Below, piece by piece: positions 1 through 8,381 of a DNA stretch of 64,000 bases. The notes beneath the pieces are model-generated. The model ran no database searches. It was given only the letters and a program-made list of their open reading frames with translations, and was not told where the DNA came from. How positions within the stretch are numbered: the first letter of the stretch is position 1; every line of letters starts with the position of its first letter. The stretch is from contig NZ_CP015243.1 in assembly GCF_001648175.1 (NCBI RefSeq), positions 310,001 to 374,000 on the forward strand. Direction: 5' to 3'. The DNA comes from Halotalea alkalilenta. GTDB lineage: Bacteria > Pseudomonadota > Gammaproteobacteria > Pseudomonadales > Halomonadaceae. Position numbers and translations under genes: made by a program.

Positions 1-75
1 TTCTACAACGCACGACGCCTGCACTCAACGCTGGGATACGTCAGCCCCATGCAGTTCGAAGCAACCACTTGTTAA
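1..75 (+). CDS. IS3-family transposase (OrfB), C-terminal end only
   Basis: The first 24 codons run in frame from base 1 to a TAA at 73-75. They contain the residues YNARRLHSTLGY followed by SPMQFE, the conserved C-terminal tail of the DDE integrase domain of IS3-family OrfB proteins. The rest of the gene lies left of the window, so it is not possible to say whether the element is intact. The right inverted repeat should lie in the next 30-60 bases (a GC-rich stretch around 90-110 is a candidate), but without the left end it cannot be confirmed. Its position directly beside a toxin-antitoxin pair fits an accessory island edge. Confidence 0.85.
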   Translation, partial: FYNARRLHSTLGYVSPMQFEATTC

Positions 76-141
76 GTTAACCAACCTGTTCGGAGGGGCG
101 GGGCAAGCCCAACAATGAGCCGTTATGGTCTTGGACCAAAC

Positions 142-1422
142 CTATGCCAACCGCGATATCGCCTTCGGCGTACCTTCGAAAACAAATGGGTTGAGGAACA
201 TCCGTGACCAAAACAGCTTGCGATCCACTTCGCTCAACCCGACCTCATCGCAAATGCTTGTCCAGCGCGCACGTACGGTTTCGATGTGATGCGTGATGAT
301 CTCAACGGCTTCGTTTCTTTCCAGCAGAAACTTTGGGGCCGCATCCAGGCAAACGGCTAGATTGCTCATCCGGTTCTCGCCGATGATCAGCATCGCTTGC
401 GTTGCCTCGTTACCTGTCCGGTTCTGAGGGCATATATCGTAGGCTGGTGTCAGCTCCAGTGTGTTGCCGTCCCAGAAAGCAGCGTGGTTTCGTGCATGAT
501 CATCAGTGTTGCCACAGATGATGTTGAAGACTAGTCGGCCAAACAATTCGCGCAGCGTCGTTTCCGGCTCGTCGAAGCGTTGACGAATAATGTCCGAAAG
601 TTCTTCATAGCTCGCGTATCGCGCCATCATCTCATCGAGGCCGAAAAGGGTCAGTACCGAGACCATCAGCCGGCGCTTCCAGCCACCTCTAGCCTTCGAG
701 CGGTCGAAACGCTCGACCAGGAGAGCGTCCTTGCCTAGCGTGTGGTGGAAGCGCACCGGCGCTACATGCAAACCGACCTCCGCAGCCAGCCGCATAGCGA
801 TGTATTCAGCCTTCACAACATTGTAGGTGTCCGTCGAAGACGAGAACTTCGCGATGAATTTTTGTTTCTCTGCTTCGATCATCGCTTTCGGCCGTGCCCC
901 GCCCAGCGAACTGCCATGAAAAAGAGCCTGATCAAGATCGGGCGTCAGCGGCACTCCGTTCTCCACCATTGCTGCTGCGTTCATCAATTCTTCTAGGGGC
1001 GCGGCCTGCGCAAGGCGCGGTACATACTCTGTTGGTGATGCCTGAAAATCGAGACCACCAATCCTGTCTGAACCGGATTCGAGTAGGTATGTCAGTTCAT
1101 CCAGCGCCCCGACATCCGCGTCTTTACTCCTGGTCCCCACCAGTCGATTAAGGATGACACGACGCCCCCATGCGTCTGGTGCCGCGTCGCGTAGCGCACT
1201 CGCCAGCTTCAGCCCCGGCTCAGGAAAAATGGCGCCACGCGTCAGTGGCAGCTCAGGCTCATAGATCGGGATGCAATCGTTCCGCTCAAGGTAGCTGCGG
1301 CCATAGTTGAAGATGAGCTGGTCTTCATCCCGGCTCAGCCGACCCGCGACAACGGGCTCCATCGCATCGGGCAACCAGATCCACACATAGGCTTCGTCGA
1401 CTGCTTTCCTAGAAGTCATCAT
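142..1422 (-). CDS. hipA: HipA-family serine/threonine kinase toxin
   Basis: The 426-residue protein has the usual HipA size (E. coli HipA is 440). Visible features in order are an N-terminal HipA_N-like region (about 10-125), a glycine-rich SSLGGARPKA segment at 171-180, a probable ATP-binding lysine in FIAKF (about 192), VERFDR near 237-242, the catalytic-loop motif NTDDHARN at 305-312 and YDICP at 328-332, which corresponds to the metal-binding segment. All key kinase residues look present, so the toxin is probably active. Known HipA proteins phosphorylate aminoacyl-tRNA synthetases and cause growth arrest; the target here is unknown. Two start codons sit side by side (1422 and 1419). The gene overlaps the hipB stop by 14 bases, which suggests coupled translation. 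Base composition is lower in GC than the neighbours, consistent with recent transfer. Confidence 0.93.
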   Translation of the reverse strand: MMTSRKAVDEAYVWIWLPDAMEPVVAGRLSRDEDQLIFNYGRSYLERNDCIPIYEPELPLTRGAIFPEPGLKLASALRDAAPDAWGRRVILNRLVGTRSKDADVGALDELTYLLESGSDRIGGLDFQASPTEYVPRLAQAAPLEELMNAAAMVENGVPLTPDLDQALFHGSSLGGARPKAMIEAEKQKFIAKFSSSTDTYNVVKAEYIAMRLAAEVGLHVAPVRFHHTLGKDALLVERFDRSKARGGWKRRLMVSVLTLFGLDEMMARYASYEELSDIIRQRFDEPETTLRELFGRLVFNIICGNTDDHARNHAAFWDGNTLELTPAYDICPQNRTGNEATQAMLIIGENRMSNLAVCLDAAPKFLLERNEAVEIITHHIETVRARWTSICDEVGLSEVDRKLFWSRMFLNPFVFEGTPKAISRLA

Positions 1423-1747
1423 TCACCACCTTCTTCGGATGATGAACAGCGCGGGGAAGAAGAGAGAGGATTTTCTCCGCGTTTGCGATGTGAAGCGTCA
1501 TCGCAGATCGATCCGCGGTGAAAAGTGGAACGCCGGCAATGGTGGCGAGCTCAAAAACGGCTCCAATCGCGCATCCCATATCGCCTTGCTCGGCCCGATA
1601 GACCAGGCCGCGTGACACACCTGCGCGCTCTGCCAGTTCCTCTACCGTCAGCTCACGTTCGATTCGCGCATTGCGGATCATCAATCCGAGCAACCGCGCT
1701 GCATCGCGGCTATGGCGGGAGTAAGTGCGTGTGGAGGGTTTCGCCAT
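1409..1747 (-). CDS. hipB: HipB-like XRE antitoxin
   Basis: This 112-residue protein carries a Cro/CI-type helix-turn-helix at about residues 18-73 (LTVEELAERAGVSRGLVYRAE contains the two HTH helices). It is encoded directly upstream of hipA, in the antitoxin-first order typical of hipBA. By analogy it would neutralise HipA and repress its own promoter as a dimer. Two related palindromes lie 47-115 bases upstream of its start and are the obvious operator candidates. The C-terminal tail after the HTH is about 35 residues and ends FHHP-like basic/hydrophobic, as in HipB proteins whose tail inserts into HipA; that role is inferred. Confidence 0.9.
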   Translation of the reverse strand: MAKPSTRTYSRHSRDAARLLGLMIRNARIERELTVEELAERAGVSRGLVYRAEQGDMGCAIGAVFELATIAGVPLFTADRSAMTLHIANAEKILSLLPRAVHHPKKVVNDDF

Positions 1748-1793
1748 GGCTACGCTCCTGTTCCTTTAACGAGGCATATTTCCAATTTTTGAA

Positions 1794-1861
1794 CTATTAA
1801 TAGAGCAATCTTGCTGACGAAAGACTGCGCGGACAAAGGCAATACGATCTATTAATGGATC
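1794..1861. promoter_or_regulatory. hipBA operator region: two related palindromes
   Basis: A perfect 10-bp palindrome, CTATTAATAG, lies at 1794-1803. A second copy of the same core sits inside the near-palindrome GATCTATTAATGGATC at 1846-1861 (one mismatched pair). The centres are 55 bp apart, close to five helical turns, so two HipB dimers could bind one face of the DNA. Both lie just upstream of hipB in an AT-rich island. Function is inferred from position and symmetry. Confidence 0.6.
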
Positions 1862-2007
1862 ATTCTATCCGGTTACGCCTCATTAGCGAAACAAAACATA
1901 AAGGAAAAAGCAGGCCTGCGACCGGCACTGGAGCCGTCGTGGGGTAGAAAAGGGGTGACAACCAAGCGGTCACGACCGATGGCCATCCACGCCAGCCGCA
2001 TCCCCCC

Positions 2008-3033
2008 TCAGCCCTGGCCGCTGCGCAACGCTTCGAGCTCCTCGACCAGCGCGGCGGGAATCTCCACCGCGCCCTCTGTGATCGCTTGCCGGCGTGCGGC
2101 GCGGCGGCGCTCGGAGGGTAGCCGCGCGCCCTGGGCAACGATTTCGGCGAACAGCGCCTCGGCGCGCGTCTGGGCGGCTTCGAGTGAAACGCCGAGAAAC
2201 GCCTGGGGATCGAGGGTGAGAATCAGCTCGCCATGGCAGGGGGCAGCGCCGCGCCCGTGGTCGAAACGCTGCGACTCCAGGCTGGTCATGTCGTCGATCA
2301 GGGGACCGGCGAGCAGTTCGATCATGGTCGCCAGCGCCGATCCCTTGTGCCCACCGAAGCTCAGCATCGCACCGTCCAGCGCGGCCTGCGGATCGAGCGT
2401 CGGCCGGCCTGCGCTATCGACCGCCCAGCCGGGTTCGAGCGGCTTGCCGGCGCGGCGATGCAGCTCGATATCGCCGCGGGCGATCGCGCTGGTGGCGAAA
2501 TCGAACACGTAGGGCTCGGCGTGCGGGCGCGGCCAGGAGAACGCCAGCGGGTTGGTGCCGAACAGCCCGCGCGAGCCGCCGTGAGGCGCGACCCAGGCGT
2601 GGCTCGGCGTCATCGCGATGCCGACCAGCCCCTCGGCGGCGATGCGCTCGACCTCGGGCCAAAGCGCGGTGAAGTGAAAGCAGCGGTTGATCGCCATCGC
2701 CGCGATCCCCTGCCTGCGCGTCTTCTCGATCAGCGCGGGGAGGCCGCGCTCGAAGGCGAGCGGGGAGAAGCCGAACCGCGCGTCGACCTTGACGATCGCG
2801 CTGGCATGGTCGATCACCTCGGGCGCGACATCGCCGCGGGCAAGCCCTTCGCGTACCGCGCTGGCCATGCCGAGCAGCCGGTACACGCCATGGGAGTGGC
2901 AGGCATCGCGCTGAGCGGCATTGATCACCCGGCCGATCGCCTCAGCGTGGTCGGCATCGAAGCCGCTGGCGGCCAGCACGCCGTGGGTCAGGCGCTCGAG
3001 CGCCTCCAGCGTCAGCCGTCTGGTCTCAGCCAT
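2008..3033 (-). CDS. Ldh_2-family NAD(P)H oxidoreductase, DpkA-like imino-acid reductase
   Basis: The 341-residue protein belongs to the malate/L-sulfolactate dehydrogenase (Ldh_2) family. It has the HSHG motif at 46-49, FGTNPLAF at 158-165, FDFATSAIARG near 177-187 and FGGHKGSAL at 226-234. The combination CFHFTALWPEVE (119-130) is typical of the DpkA subgroup, which reduces delta1-piperideine-2-carboxylate and delta1-pyrroline-2-carboxylate in D-lysine, D-proline and hydroxyproline catabolism in pseudomonads. That assignment is by recalled similarity; a malate or ureidoglycolate dehydrogenase is the alternative. The start at 3033 is chosen because GGAG lies 6 bases upstream; an upstream in-frame start at 3084 lacks this. 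It diverges from the FAD-linked dehydrogenase at 3291. Confidence 0.8.
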   Translation of the reverse strand: MAETRRLTLEALERLTHGVLAASGFDADHAEAIGRVINAAQRDACHSHGVYRLLGMASAVREGLARGDVAPEVIDHASAIVKVDARFGFSPLAFERGLPALIEKTRRQGIAAMAINRCFHFTALWPEVERIAAEGLVGIAMTPSHAWVAPHGGSRGLFGTNPLAFSWPRPHAEPYVFDFATSAIARGDIELHRRAGKPLEPGWAVDSAGRPTLDPQAALDGAMLSFGGHKGSALATMIELLAGPLIDDMTSLESQRFDHGRGAAPCHGELILTLDPQAFLGVSLEAAQTRAEALFAEIVAQGARLPSERRRAARRQAITEGAVEIPAALVEELEALRSGQG

Positions 3034-3290
3034 GACGAGCTCCAGCAAAGGGAAAGATCCAGCATATGGCCGCCTCCGCCACAAGGCCAGCCGGCGGCCG
3101 ACGCCATGCTCCGCGCCTACGTCTTTCGGCGCCTACCCACGCCTGTCGACGCATTCTATGCTCTCGTTGTCAGATGACATGACGTCGTCTTCGCCACCAT
3201 CCGCCGAGTGATTCTTTCCCTCTCGCCCGACCCGGCAATCGATCTTTGGATCACTGTATCGCTACGCTCCACGGAGGCTCGACCGACGCA

Positions 3291-4730
3291 ATGGAAGCAG
3301 AAGCGCTCGTCACATCGCTCAGGAACCAGCTCGTCGACCTGCTCGGCCGGGATACCGTGGTCACCGAACCGCACGACCATGAGCCTTACTGCCGGGACTG
3401 GCACGGTGACATGACCAGCGCTGCGGTGGCCGTGCTGCGCCCACGCGATACCGGGGAAGTCGCCGCGGTGGTGCGCGCCTGCCGGACGCTCGATCTCGAT
3501 ATCGTGGCGCAGGGCGGCAATACCGGCCTGGTGCTGGGTGCCCTGCCCGATCGTCCCGAGCGCCAGGTGGTACTTTCGCTCGAGCGGATGCGCCATATCC
3601 GCAGCATCGACGAAGACGACTTCTCGGCGATCGTCGAGGCCGGCTGCGTGCTGGAAGAGCTCAAGCTCAGGCTCGAAGAGAGGGGGCTGTTCTTCCCGCT
3701 GACCTTGGGCGCCCAGGGCAGCTGCCGGATCGGTGGCAACGTCAGCACCAACGCCGGTGGCGTCAACGTGCTGCGCTACGGCATGACGCGCGAACTGGTG
3801 CTGGGCCTCGAGGTAGTGCTCGCCGACGGCAGCGTCTGGGATGGGCTGTCGACGCTGCGCAAGGACAATCGCGGTATCGACCTGAAGCAGCTGTTCATCG
3901 GTGCCGAGGGCACGCTGGGCATCATCACCGCGGTGGCGATCAAGCTCTCGCCGCTGCCCGAGCGGATCGAAACAGCGCTGCTCGGCGTCGGCGACCTGCA
4001 TACGGCGATAGCGCTCTATCGCCACGCCCGGCGGGCATGCTGCGACCTGATCAGCGCGTTCGAATTCATGCCGCCTTCGGCGTTCACCCTGGCGCGCGAA
4101 GCACAGCCTGACCTGCCGCTACCCATCGCCACCGATTACCCCGCCTACGTGCTGATCGAGATTTCGAGCTCCGGCCTGATCGACGCCAAGCAGCTGATGG
4201 AGGGGCTGCTCGAGCAGGCCATGGAGGAATCGCTGGTGCTCGACGGGGTGATCGCGACGTCGCAGGCACAGGCGCGCCAGCTCTGGGCGATCCGCGAGGG
4301 CATGAACGAAGGCCAGGCGCTCAGGGGCCCGCACCTGCGCACCGATATTTCGGTACCGCTGTCACGGCTGGCGGAGTTCGTCGCCGAGATCGGCGCGGAG
4401 CTCGATGACGCGCTGCCGCAGTGCCTGGCGGTGGCCTATGGCCATGTCGGCGACGGCAACGTGCATCTCAACGTGCTGCCTCCGGCGGGTGCAACGCTTG
4501 CGGAGCGCCACGCCTTGATCGGGCAGGCGAAGAAGATGATCAATTTTCGCGTCGATCACTATCACGGCAGCTTCAGCGCCGAGCACGGCATCGGCCGGCT
4601 CAAGCGCGACGAGTTCGAACACTGGATCTCACCGGTCCATCGGCGCCTGCTCGAGGCCTTGAAGCGCGCGATCGACCCCGAGTACCGCCTCAACCCAGGC
4701 TGCCAGCTGCCCTCCATCACCGCGCGCTGA
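3291..4730 (+). CDS. FAD-linked D-2-hydroxyacid dehydrogenase (GlcD/D2HGDH type)
   Basis: The 479-residue protein has an N-terminal FAD_binding_4 domain (VAQGGNTGLV at 72-81, then SNAGGVNVLRYG-type and EGTLGI motifs) and a C-terminal FAD-oxidase domain with YGHVGDGNVHLN and SAEHGIGRLKR. This architecture is shared by D-lactate dehydrogenase (cytochrome), glycolate oxidase GlcD and D-2-hydroxyglutarate dehydrogenase; length and the second motif favour the D2HGDH-like group. Such enzymes oxidise D-2-hydroxyacids and pass electrons to quinone or ETF. The ATG at 3291 is preferred over a TTG at 3246; GGAGG lies about 14 bases before it. The FadR-type regulator 39 bases downstream and the nearby TRAP transporter suggest uptake and oxidation of a hydroxyacid, an inference from context. 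Confidence 0.85.
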   Translation: MEAEALVTSLRNQLVDLLGRDTVVTEPHDHEPYCRDWHGDMTSAAVAVLRPRDTGEVAAVVRACRTLDLDIVAQGGNTGLVLGALPDRPERQVVLSLERMRHIRSIDEDDFSAIVEAGCVLEELKLRLEERGLFFPLTLGAQGSCRIGGNVSTNAGGVNVLRYGMTRELVLGLEVVLADGSVWDGLSTLRKDNRGIDLKQLFIGAEGTLGIITAVAIKLSPLPERIETALLGVGDLHTAIALYRHARRACCDLISAFEFMPPSAFTLAREAQPDLPLPIATDYPAYVLIEISSSGLIDAKQLMEGLLEQAMEESLVLDGVIATSQAQARQLWAIREGMNEGQALRGPHLRTDISVPLSRLAEFVAEIGAELDDALPQCLAVAYGHVGDGNVHLNVLPPAGATLAERHALIGQAKKMINFRVDHYHGSFSAEHGIGRLKRDEFEHWISPVHRRLLEALKRAIDPEYRLNPGCQLPSITAR

Positions 4731-4769
4731 GCCGAGCCCAGTCGCCACCGCGAAGGAGCCGCCCGGACC

Positions 4770-5489
4770 GTGAAGCACTTCGCCCTCATCCATCGCAGCG
4801 GCCAGCTGCCCGCCCAGGTGGCCGCGAAGATCGCCGAGCGCATCGAGCAATGCAGCCTCGCTCCCGGTGACAAGCTACCGACCGAACATGCGCTGGCGAA
4901 AAGCTTCGGCGTCAGCCGCTCGGTGGTGCGCGAAGCCGTCGCCCAGCTGCGCCACGAAGGCTTCGTCCACTCCCGCCAGGGCGTCGGCATCTTCGTCGCC
5001 GACGCGCAGCATCGCCAGTCGATCCGCATCGAGCAGGACGCACTGAGGGACCCACAAAGCTTCTTCGATCTGTTCCAGCTGCGCGTACCGCTCGAGATCG
5101 AGGCCGCAGGGCTGGCCGCCCGCCGTCGATCCGAAGCCCAGCTGGAGGAGATCGAGCGCACCCTGGCCGAGATGAACGGGGTGCACAAATGGACCGAGGA
5201 GGGGATCGTCGCCGACCTCGCTTTCCACCGGACGCTGACGCTCGCGACCAACAATACCTACTTCACCACCTTCCTGGGGTTCATTGCCGAACGCATCGGC
5301 ACCACCATCTCCGCCGCCCGCTCCACCGCGGTGCTCGAGGAGATCGTCGAGATCACCATCGCCGAGCACACCGTAATACGCGACGCCATCGCAGCGAGAG
5401 ACGTGGCGGCCGCGCGAGTCGCCATGCATCGCCATATCGTCAACGCCGCTGGGCGCCTCGGCCTGCGCCTGGAGGATGAACGGCGCTGA
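4770..5489 (+). CDS. GntR-family regulator, FadR/FCD subgroup
   Basis: The 239-residue protein has an N-terminal winged HTH (about 8-75, with KLPTEHALAKSFGVSRSVVREA) and a C-terminal FCD ligand domain (about 90-225), whose conserved Asp/His metal-binding positions appear in FHRTL and the final MHRHI segment. It starts with GTG, with AAGGAG about 12 bases upstream. It follows the hydroxyacid dehydrogenase in the same orientation and converges on the TRAP transporter operon, so it probably controls one or both. FCD regulators usually sense small carboxylic acids. A candidate half-site pair lies upstream of the TRAP operon at 8434-8446. Confidence 0.88.
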   Translation: MKHFALIHRSGQLPAQVAAKIAERIEQCSLAPGDKLPTEHALAKSFGVSRSVVREAVAQLRHEGFVHSRQGVGIFVADAQHRQSIRIEQDALRDPQSFFDLFQLRVPLEIEAAGLAARRRSEAQLEEIERTLAEMNGVHKWTEEGIVADLAFHRTLTLATNNTYFTTFLGFIAERIGTTISAARSTAVLEEIVEITIAEHTVIRDAIAARDVAAARVAMHRHIVNAAGRLGLRLEDERR

Positions 5490-5520
5490 GCCACGGCGGT
5501 GTCCGTGCACCACCGCGGCT
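5489..5520. terminator. Hairpin between convergent gntR and dctP
   Basis: A 13-bp stem with two mismatches and a 6-base loop occupies almost all of the gap between the two convergent genes. There is no long T run on either side, so it may act with Rho or as a simple bidirectional barrier. Confidence 0.5.
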
Positions 5521-5528
5521 GGTGTAGG

Positions 5529-6536
5529 TCAATCGCTTCGCAGCTCGGCGAGGATGGCCTGGACCCGGTCGATGACTTCCGGGCCGATCTGGTCGCGGTG
5601 GCGATCGTAGATCACCTGGGACTTCTCGCGCATCCGCTGCTGCTCCTCCGGCGAGATCTCGTTGACCGCGACCCCGGCCGCCTCGATCTCCTCCTTGGAG
5701 CGCAGGCTCGCTTCACGGATCACTCGGCGCTGGACGTCGCGCCCGACCACGGCGCAATCGCGCAGCGCCTGCTGCTCATCCTCGCTGTAGGTATCCCAGA
5801 TCCGCTTGGAGAACATCACCAAAAACGGAGTGAAGGCGTGGCGGGTCTCGGAAACATAGTCCTGCACCTCGTAGAACTTCGAGGTGTCGATGGTCACGAA
5901 GGGGTTCTCCTGCGCATCGATCGCGCCGGTCTCGAGCGCCGAAAAGATCTCGCCGAATGCCATCGGCGTAGGATTGGCACCGAGGTTCTGGAAGGTATCG
6001 AGGAAGATGTTGTTCTGCATCACGCGGATGCGAGTGCCGGAGAAGTCCTCCCAGCGGGTGATCGGCCGCTGGGAGGAGCTGACGTTGCGAAAGCCGTTCT
6101 CCCAATAGGCAAGGTTGATCAGCCCGACCTGCTCGAGCTCCTGATTGATGAAGTCGCCGAACTCGCCATCGACCACGGCGTCCGCTTCCGCTTCGTCGGC
6201 GAATAGAAACGGCAGGTCGAAGACGCCGAGCGAAGGCACCATGCCCACCAGCGGCGAAGGCGAGGCGACCACGGCCTCCTGGATCCCTGAGCGCAGCGCC
6301 TGGGTCGCCTGGAGATCATCGCCCAGCGCACTGCTCCAGAAGGCGTTGATCCTCATCGCTCCATCCGATTTTTCGGCCAGGCACTCGGTCATCGCCCGTA
6401 CGCCGTCAGCGACCGGATGGTCGGCGGCGATGCCGTTCGAAAGCCGGATGGTGCGATTGCTGAAATCGGCCAAGGCCGGCAGCGATAGGCTCGTCGCCAG
6501 CAGCGATACCACTCCCGTAAGCATCCATCTGTTCAT
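5529..6536 (-). CDS. dctP: TRAP transporter substrate-binding protein (DctP family)
   Basis: This 335-residue periplasmic protein has a signal peptide (about 1-23, cleavage after PALA) and then the DctP fold. It begins with TIRLSNGIAADHPV and has the HFEVSSS/NRRPI-like region (RNVSSSQRPITRWEDFSGTR) containing the conserved Arg that binds the substrate carboxylate. The start at 6536 is set by GGGAG 8 bases upstream; a longer reading frame to 6668 has no such site and would hide the signal peptide. It is the last gene of a dctQ-dctM-dctP operon, 37 bases after dctM. DctP proteins bind C4-dicarboxylates, sugar acids, lactate or other organic acids. The neighbouring hydroxyacid dehydrogenase hints at a 2-hydroxyacid, but the ligand cannot be read from sequence. 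Confidence 0.92.
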   Translation of the reverse strand: MNRWMLTGVVSLLATSLSLPALADFSNRTIRLSNGIAADHPVADGVRAMTECLAEKSDGAMRINAFWSSALGDDLQATQALRSGIQEAVVASPSPLVGMVPSLGVFDLPFLFADEAEADAVVDGEFGDFINQELEQVGLINLAYWENGFRNVSSSQRPITRWEDFSGTRIRVMQNNIFLDTFQNLGANPTPMAFGEIFSALETGAIDAQENPFVTIDTSKFYEVQDYVSETRHAFTPFLVMFSKRIWDTYSEDEQQALRDCAVVGRDVQRRVIREASLRSKEEIEAAGVAVNEISPEEQQRMREKSQVIYDRHRDQIGPEVIDRVQAILAELRSD

Positions 6537-6573
6537 CTTTTCACTCCCGATCATCGAGCATCGTGAGCCGGCC

Positions 6574-7851
6574 TCAACGCAGCCAAGCGAGAGGCACCAG
6601 CACCAATTGCGGGAAGGCGACGAGCAGCAGTAGCACCACCACTTGGGCCGCCAGGAAGGGCGCGACACCCCACACCATCTTGCCCAGCGGCACGCGCGAT
6701 ATGCCGCTGACCACGTTGAGTACCACCCCGACGGGTGGCGTGATCAACGAGATGGCGGTGTTCATCACGAACAGCACCCCGAAGTAGACCGGATCGATGC
6801 CCGCCATGGTGATGATCGGCATCAGTACCGGGGTCAGGATCAGAATCGTCGGGGTGAGATCCAGCGCGGTACCGACCACGAAGACCACCACCATGATCAC
6901 CAGCATCAAAAGCTGCGGCCGGTCGATCAGCGGCTCGATCAGCCCGCTCAGCTCGCCGGGGATGTTCGCGGCGGTGATCAGCCAGGCGGAAACCAGCGCA
7001 GCGGCGACCAGGAACATCACCACGGCCGTGGTCTTGGCCGCGCGCACGACCACGGCGTAAAGGTCAGCGAACGAAAGCTCGCGATAGACGACCATGCCGA
7101 CGAACAGCGCATAGACCGCCGCGATCACCGCCGCCTCGGTGGGCGTGACGACCCCGAAGCGGATCCCACCGATCACGATCACCGGCATGCCCAGCGCCCA
7201 GGCCGCGCGAGCGGATGCGCGCAGCCTTACCTTCATCGGCTGGCGCGGCAGGGTAGCGACCGTGGTCCGACGCACCAGCCACATCCAGGTCACCGCCAGG
7301 GCGACGGCCATCATCAACCCCGGGGCGATGCCGCCCATGAAAAGCTGGGTGATCGATACATTGGCGGCGACCCCGAAGATGATCAGTGCGATCGACGGTG
7401 GGATCACCGGCGCGATGATCCCACCCGCCGCCATCAGTCCCGCCGCGCGCGGCATGTCGTAGCCCGCCTGGCGCATCATCGGGATCAGGATCGCCGCCAG
7501 TGCCGCGGAATCGGCCACCGCCGAGCCCGACAGGCTGGCCATGATAATCGCGGCGACGATCGCCACCAGCCCCAGCCCGCCACGAATGTGACCGACGCAG
7601 GAGAGCGCGAACTCGATGATCCGCTTGGAGAGCCCACCGGCGTTCATCAGCTCGCCGGCGAGAAGGAAGAAGGGGATCGCCAGCAGGGTGAAGGTATCAG
7701 CGCCGGAGATCATGTTCTGGGCGACGATCTGGGCGTTGAAGATGCCCATGTAGTACATCAGCATCGCGCCGCAGAACATCAGTGCGAAGGCGACCGGCAC
7801 GCCGATCGCCATGGCGCCGAGCAGTGAGGCGAGGAAAACGACGATGGTCAC
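6574..7851 (-). CDS. dctM: TRAP transporter large permease (DctM family)
   Basis: The 425-residue protein is almost wholly hydrophobic, with 12 or so membrane helices. Typical DctM sequences are visible: FFLLAGELMNAGGLSKRI near residue 60, the GSAVADSAALAAI scoop-loop segment near 110, and the C-terminal TPPVGVVLNVV motif. It catalyses sodium-driven uptake with the small subunit DctQ and the binding protein DctP. Its start overlaps the dctQ stop by 4 bases (ATGA), indicating coupled translation. Confidence 0.93.
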   Translation of the reverse strand: MTIVVFLASLLGAMAIGVPVAFALMFCGAMLMYYMGIFNAQIVAQNMISGADTFTLLAIPFFLLAGELMNAGGLSKRIIEFALSCVGHIRGGLGLVAIVAAIIMASLSGSAVADSAALAAILIPMMRQAGYDMPRAAGLMAAGGIIAPVIPPSIALIIFGVAANVSITQLFMGGIAPGLMMAVALAVTWMWLVRRTTVATLPRQPMKVRLRASARAAWALGMPVIVIGGIRFGVVTPTEAAVIAAVYALFVGMVVYRELSFADLYAVVVRAAKTTAVVMFLVAAALVSAWLITAANIPGELSGLIEPLIDRPQLLMLVIMVVVFVVGTALDLTPTILILTPVLMPIITMAGIDPVYFGVLFVMNTAISLITPPVGVVLNVVSGISRVPLGKMVWGVAPFLAAQVVVLLLLVAFPQLVLVPLAWLR

Positions 7852-8381
7852 TGCGCGCGCTCCCCGATCAGCTCGTCATCGTACTCATTGGCGAAAGCGG
7901 CGATCTCCGCGTCGGTCACCCGGCCGAGCAGGATGTTCAAGAGCCGCAGCGCGGAGATGATGAAGATCATGCCACCAGTGAAGTAGCCGATGCCGTAGAC
8001 CCAGATCATCGACAGCCCCGAGACCGGCGCGCGCATCGAGGCATTGATGTCGGATTGCTGCCAGGTACCCCAGAAGAAGATCGCCGCGCAGAACATCACC
8101 AGCAGCTGGGTCATCGCCATGCAGACCAGGCGCCCCGTGCGGCCAAATCGCTGCACCAGGGTTTCGATACCGAGATGAGCGTTCTCGCGAAAAGTGACGA
8201 CGGCACCGATGAAGGTCACCCAAACGAAGCAGAAACGCGACAGCTCATCCGACATCATCAAGCCGGAATTGAAGAAGTAACGCATAACGACGTTGGAAAA
8301 AACCATGACCACCATGGCGGTCATCAGGATGACCAGTAAATACTCGAGAAGCTTGTAGAAGATATCGACGGCGATTTTCAT
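7848..8381 (-). CDS. dctQ: TRAP transporter small permease (DctQ family)
   Basis: This 177-residue inner-membrane protein has four hydrophobic helices and the DctQ signature MMSDELSRFCFVWVTFIGAV near residues 42-60. It is the first gene of the three-gene TRAP operon and overlaps dctM by 4 bases. A purine-rich ribosome site (GAGAG) sits about 10 bases before the ATG. The C-terminal tail is charged and probably cytoplasmic. Confidence 0.9.
   Translation of the reverse strand: MKIAVDIFYKLLEYLLVILMTAMVVMVFSNVVMRYFFNSGLMMSDELSRFCFVWVTFIGAVVTFRENAHLGIETLVQRFGRTGRLVCMAMTQLLVMFCAAIFFWGTWQQSDINASMRAPVSGLSMIWVYGIGYFTGGMIFIISALRLLNILLGRVTDAEIAAFANEYDDELIGERAQ

Noticed and set aside
6574..7851. Long frame on the plus strand opposite dctM
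   Set aside because: Antisense shadow: His/Gln/Asp/Arg-rich with no recognisable domain, while the minus-strand frame encodes a clear DctM permease.
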